Assembly: GCF_040412425.1 (NCBI RefSeq)
Contig: NC_089763.1
Location: 50,272,587-50,336,586, forward strand
DNA from: Macrobrachium rosenbergii
Lineage: Eukaryota > Arthropoda > Malacostraca > Decapoda > Palaemonidae
Direction of reading: 5' to 3'
DNA: 64,000 nucleotides
This document shows, piece by piece, positions 54,601 through 60,600 of this stretch. A program made the position numbers and the translations under genes. Positions within the stretch are counted from its first letter, which is position 1. The number at the start of each line of letters is the position of its first letter. A model generated the notes under the pieces. That model made no database searches. It worked only from the letters and a program-made list of their open reading frames with translations, and was not told where the DNA came from.

Positions 54601-57600
54601 ATTTAAAAAGGAAGAGATAACAAATTATTTTCTCAGTAACTGTAAACATAGTACGAGAGATGGTGAAATACTTCTATAGCAGCATTGTTTATCTGCATAT
54701 TCAATTTTGCACTGTAAAGTTGTCTTGACTGCTTAATAATAGAGGCCTGTTACATGTTAAATAAATATTGATAAAACTAGTTTCCCAATTAATATTGTTT
54801 TACTAACATAAGGTACATATGCTTAACACTGTACCTTAGCTTAACTCTTTAATGAAGTCTTTTTAACTATATTGAAGTGACAGGAATTGTTTTCAGTGAT
54901 CTTACACTTTACTCCTTGTCTATAATATATACTTAGCAAATTAACTGTTGTATATTACTGTCTTCCCTATTCCATGCTGCCTCCCTCACTTCAGGACCAA
55001 CATAAGGTGTGTAGTATTTTGCACCTCACTATGCATGATGTGCATGTCATAGAATTTGTTATAATCACTACTTGCAGAGTCCATTTTCCAAAACAGATAT
55101 ATATTAAATATATGACCATCTTTTTTGTTTATTAGAGATTTATCTGTTTGTATGCTGTTCTCTATACATGTATAGTGGAATCACACATGATGCTTGCCTC
55201 CATTTGTACAGCAGGGTTGTGCACAGGAATTTTAAAAAGGAGGGATTTTAAAAGTAAAAATTTTCAGATTGGATTACCATATCAGTTTTTAATAATAATA
55301 CAGTGCAGGCATTTAAAGTTACAATTATAGCAGACTACTGTTTAATTAAGTAATATTTTTCTGTTTGAACTGGCAAATTCATTATTTTTTATTAAATATT
55401 TCAATGCTTCTCACTGTGCAGACAACCTTGGTGTACAGCACTGAATTTTCTATCATTTTAACCAGTTTTTGTATATTTTTCTTATTACTTTTTGTTTCCT
55501 TTAAGTTGTGGCTTATTCGCTAAATATCACACATATGTTCCTGCTGGGGATACAAACATTATGCCTTTCATATACTGTATAGAATATCTTTCAGCACATG
55601 CACCGGACCAGCCGTGTACCAACTATCAAGGTGAAGCTGGGGGAGTGAGGATGCCCAGTTTCACCAGCCAATACTACCCATTGTTCTTCTGGCTGCTGTA
55701 ACTTGTGTCACTTTCTTTGCACGTGTGCTGGCTGGATACTTATTGTACTTTGTCTTTTTATGTGTGCTCTTGGATGCTCTTTGTACATTCAAGTGCTGAT
55801 TTGTGTTTAATGAGCAGGATTCCCTACGTTGAGCATTTTTTTGGTGTTTTGTGTTGTCCTTTGTCGGCCTTTTGTCTTTTGGAGGGTAAGCAGGACCAAT
55901 GCCACTGTGAGGGCTATGGCCAACCCTGAAGTTGATTTATGGCCCCAGTTGCGGTACATCCACACTTAAGTCTGGATTTCTCGCAAGGAAAAAGAATGTA
56001 CTTGTACTGTAATCCTTGTTGGTTGGGATGAGATGTGAAAAGAACAAGTTCATCTAAAATGTAGGTTCTTTATTAGGTAAGATTACAAAATAACAAGGAC
56101 AATGTGTGTGAGCAACCAAGCTCAGAGAGGGGAAGCGGCATACTGCTGAGCATTGAAATTTAAATGTGTTCAGCTGCCACTTAGCAACATACATGTGAGG
56201 CAAGAATACAGTATACAATGTTATATATAAATGGGAGACGAGAATACATTATACAATGACAAATACATGTTACGTATAGATAATAGTATCTACACTTCCC
56301 CTCATGCTCGTCTCATCTCAAGTGAGTTCTTCATCCGGAAAACCTAGGAGATCTACGTGGGGCTGGAGGACTCTTGTGTGTCCATGTGAAAGTCCACGGG
56401 ATGTGAGGTAGAAGGTCAGTGGCAGGGGTTGGTACTGGGTACAGAGAGCACTGATTCCTCCAGTATACTCATCCACTGGGGAGATGTACTTCATAGTCCC
56501 TTGACCTGCCATGCTCATGATGATCCTGATCTTGTCCCAGTGGTGAGAAGTGGGATCCTGACTGACTGTCCAACTTCTAGGCTGGGTAGGGGACGTGCAT
56601 GTTGATTGTATGACCTCTGTACAAGTTCTGCCTTGGTGGCAGCATGGTGATCGCAGTCCTCGGCTTTCTCAAGCCATTCCTGCGAGAATAACCGAGATTG
56701 AGCAGGCACCAGGAGCGAAGTGGATGGCCATATAGGATTTGTGCAGGGGAGTGGCCTGTGAAGTTTGGAGTGTTCCATAACTCCAAGAGGCTACAGTCAA
56801 AGTCTTCGTAGTCTATGTTGCCGGAGAGTGCTGTCTTCAGTATAAAAAGCTTCACAGCCTTCACAATGGCCTTGGCTTGGCCACTGGACTGTGAATAGTG
56901 TGGGGAAGTAACGAGATGATGTACTCCCCATCACTCCATGAAATCTCTGAATTCACAGCTGGTGAATTGAGGTCCACCATCAGTCTTGAGGTGAAGTGGT
57001 ACAACAAACTCCCTGAAATATCTGCAGAAGATCCTCATCGTTGCAGAGACAGTAGTGTCACTGTAGCATGGGGCAACCACAGGCCAGCCAGAAAGCCTGT
57101 TGGTCACGATGAGGATGACTTCCCTGCAATGCTGAAGAAGTCTGCCAACACAGACTTGAGGGGTCTAGTAGGGTAGTTGTTGTTTTGAAGAGGTTCCTGC
57201 TGGAGGCTGGGTTGTGAAACCTGGCAAGGCTCCCAAGCAATGTCAGAGTTGATTCCTGGTCAGTAAACAGTCTGTTGTGCTGTTGCTTTGCAGCTTCTAT
57301 TCCTCTGTGACTGTCATGGAGTCTTGATAGAGAGCGGTGGCGAAGGGCAGCAGGAGCTACAATCCTTGCTCCATAAAGTGCAAGTTCAGCATCGACTGAG
57401 AGGCTGTCCTGTAGTTTTTAGAATGGGAGCAACGAATTATGGTATGTATGTTGTAACAATTGGTAGGAAATCCTGAAAGCATGCAGTCTTGAAGATGGAT
57501 GTACAATGGGTCCTCCCTCGCTGAAGCATGAAGATCTTGAATAATCCTGTCAGCGTCCTAAGGTGAGCCATCATCCTCTTGGGCTGCTGCAAGAGTGGTG

Positions 57601-60600
57601 GCAATGGTCCTGGTGTATAACCTAGCCTCAACACAGTCAACTGTTTCGTCCTGTGGTGTGAGCTGGCTGACTTGGGCAGACGACAGGGCATTGGGTATGC
57701 TGAGCCGCTGGCCAGCACACCACACAGATATGAACAGATACAGTGCGATTTTCTTGTGGAGACAAAGTCTTATGATTCATGAATAGAATTGGCACCAGTG
57801 GGGTTTACGAATGGTTTACATCAAAAAAAAAATGCTGAAGGAGGTATAAAAAAGGAAAATCAAAGGTACAATTTGCATCTGGAACATAGCCCAGGTTTGT
57901 GCATCCATGACTTCATATCATCAACTTTTCGATTGTGGCCTTCAGTTTCCGTTTCATGTGCCCAGCAATTTTCAATCGGGTTTAAATCTGGTGAATCTGC
58001 TCCAATTTCTGAATATTAAATTCCTTAAGAAGGTTTGTGAAAATCGAGCCTCACTGTACTAAGCGGAGTCTTCCATTGCTGTGGCCTTGTGAAACATCCA
58101 TATCCCATAAGCTGGATGTTTCACAGTGACCTAGTCTGTTGAGTCAAGAAGTGTCTTTCTGTAGGATAACTGGGAGGCAAAAGCCATCCTTTTTTTTTCA
58201 CTGGACCAAAGGAGGTGAGGACTGGTGGGCTAGCCAGGGCAGTCTTCACTTTTGAGACGGCAAAATGCTCAGTCCTGATCCCTCCTGAGCGGTCCATACA
58301 AATGCACATTTGGGGCTCATAACATTGACTTGCCAGTTTTCCAGGGTCACAATTTCTGCTTTCTTAACCAAGAGGTTTTAGCCATAATTCATTAGCTGAG
58401 CTGCATTAATGCTATCTCAGATGTAAAGTTGGTCAATTGGTTCACTAACCCCAATACAGGCTGAATGAACAAAGATCTATGAAAATCTGTAGTTTGTCGG
58501 TGTAGGGAAGTCCTTGATTACTGCTACTTTGTCGAGGTCCACTGAAATGCCGTTTTAGAGATCAAGAAGTGTCGGTCTGTAGGATAACTGGGAAAAAGGA
58601 GGCGAGGACTCTGGGCAGTCAGAAGGTAACCATATAAATGCTGAAAGTGGTGACCACAAACTTGTCTTTGACAAATGCGATGCCAAACTTGTGGTACCTT
58701 GTCAACATCTCATGGATTTGGCGTAGATGGCTGGGGGAAAACCTCATTGAATAGCAGGTGTCGTCAACTACCTTGACGCAATTCTCGACGCCTTGCAGAG
58801 CCTTGTCTCCTCGAAGGCAGTAGGCGCCTCCTGTGGCTGCAAATTGCATTGGACCTCTGCGATGCTGGAATTGGCCGTAGGGTGTGATGAATGTGGTTAA
58901 CTTTTGATCCTCCTCTGCAAGTTGCATTTACCAGTACCCATGCAGTTCATCTGCATTGGTGAAGAACTTGGCCTTTGGATCAACACTGCAGATGCTAGAC
59001 AATGGTGAGGGTGATGGGTGGGCTGGGCATTTTACTTAGCTGTTGAGGTTCTTGAGGTCAATGATGATTCAAATGCCTTTGTCCTTAGGTACTACGACAA
59101 GCAGGTGACACCAGTGTGAGGGTTTGTCACCAGTGGGCTTAATGATACCCTGATCTACCATGAACTCGAGCTCTGCCTTGGCTTGTTCCCAGAAGGTGCA
59201 TATCTGGCTAGGTGCTTTGATGGCGAAAGGTAAGGCATCTTCTTTAAGGTGGATTCGCATTGGGGGTCCTTCCATCGGCTTCAGTGGGGCTTTCTTCAGT
59301 TCTTCCTTGGAGATCAGCACGTCCTTGAACTCGAGGCAGCTCTGAACACCTATTGACATGGGTAACATCCAGAATAGGTCTGGGAAACTCTGGTGGAATA
59401 ATGGCCAACTCTTTGCTGTGGCTATATGACAGCAGTGGTGTTAAGACACCTTCATGGACTTGGATTCTCACTGAACAGGATCTCTCAGCTAAGGTGAGAG
59501 TGGCTGAGAAGGATCCTAAGGCAGATGCCATTGTAGAGCATCTGCGGTGAACATCAGGGTAACTGGTGGGGGTTGTAGTGCACTCCTGGGAATGCGCAGA
59601 AGGTCAAGATGCTGAAGGCCCATAACAGAGACATTGGCACCTGTGTCTGGCAACATCTGAATCCTGGATGTGATGTCACTGTACAAGAGGGAAACGGAGA
59701 TTGGCTGCAGAGTCTTGATAGAAGAGTCTTCCCATCCGACAACAGCTGGGCTTTTTGACCGGAGAGGTTGGTGTAGGCTTGGCACTGAAAGTGGCACCTT
59801 GTTGGGCATCCTTTGTCTTCTTCCAGCAGCACTTATCATAATGTCCATGTTGGTTGCAGTGGCGGCACTGGACCTGTCTGGCAGGGTACCCCTGTGCCTT
59901 GGCCCAGTGCCCCTTGTGGGTACAGTTGCTGCAGGTGCTGACTGCTGCTGGACACTTCTCCATGGATCCGTATGTGTGGTTGCAGCACTGGCATGAAACA
60001 CTCTGTGATGGTATGGTAGGGGTGGCACTCTTTCCATGTGTGGTGGTGTGGTAGGGGTGACACCCTTTCCATGTTACTTCTGCTTCCTGTAGTTTGAGAG
60101 GATGAAGCACAAATTGCATAAGTGACCCTCCTGGTGGCCTCATAGGTGCGTGTTGATAATATCCTCTAGAGAGGCGTTGGTATCGAGGGCTATGAGTTTC
60201 TCAGTCAGTTCTTCACCCCGACTCCCATGAGGATGATCATTATTCATCTAGGTTTGCTCACAAACTGAAGATCACCAGGACAGACGTCTACTTCTTCTGC
60301 AATGTTCTTGAGTCTTATGTAAAAGTCTGAACAAGACTCTTCCTCTAACTGTTTGTAGGTGAGCAGCTCCCTACGACGTAGATTCTCGTTGCGAAAGCTC
60401 TCGATTGTTCTTGAAGGGCATCCAAGACATCGTTGATACTTTGTCCTAATCCTTTGTGTCTCCAAGGCAAGACACATCCTCATCTGGATTAATTGTTTCT
60501 CTCTGAGTAACTTGGGCAGATCCTCCATGACTGAATAATCGTCCCATTGACGTCACCATTCCTGAAAAATTTCAAAAGTTGCATCTGGGCAAAGGGGGGG

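Noticed and set aside
56898..57176. Plus-strand open frame in the gypsy region
   Set aside because: It is antisense to integrase sequence that reads clearly on the minus strand.
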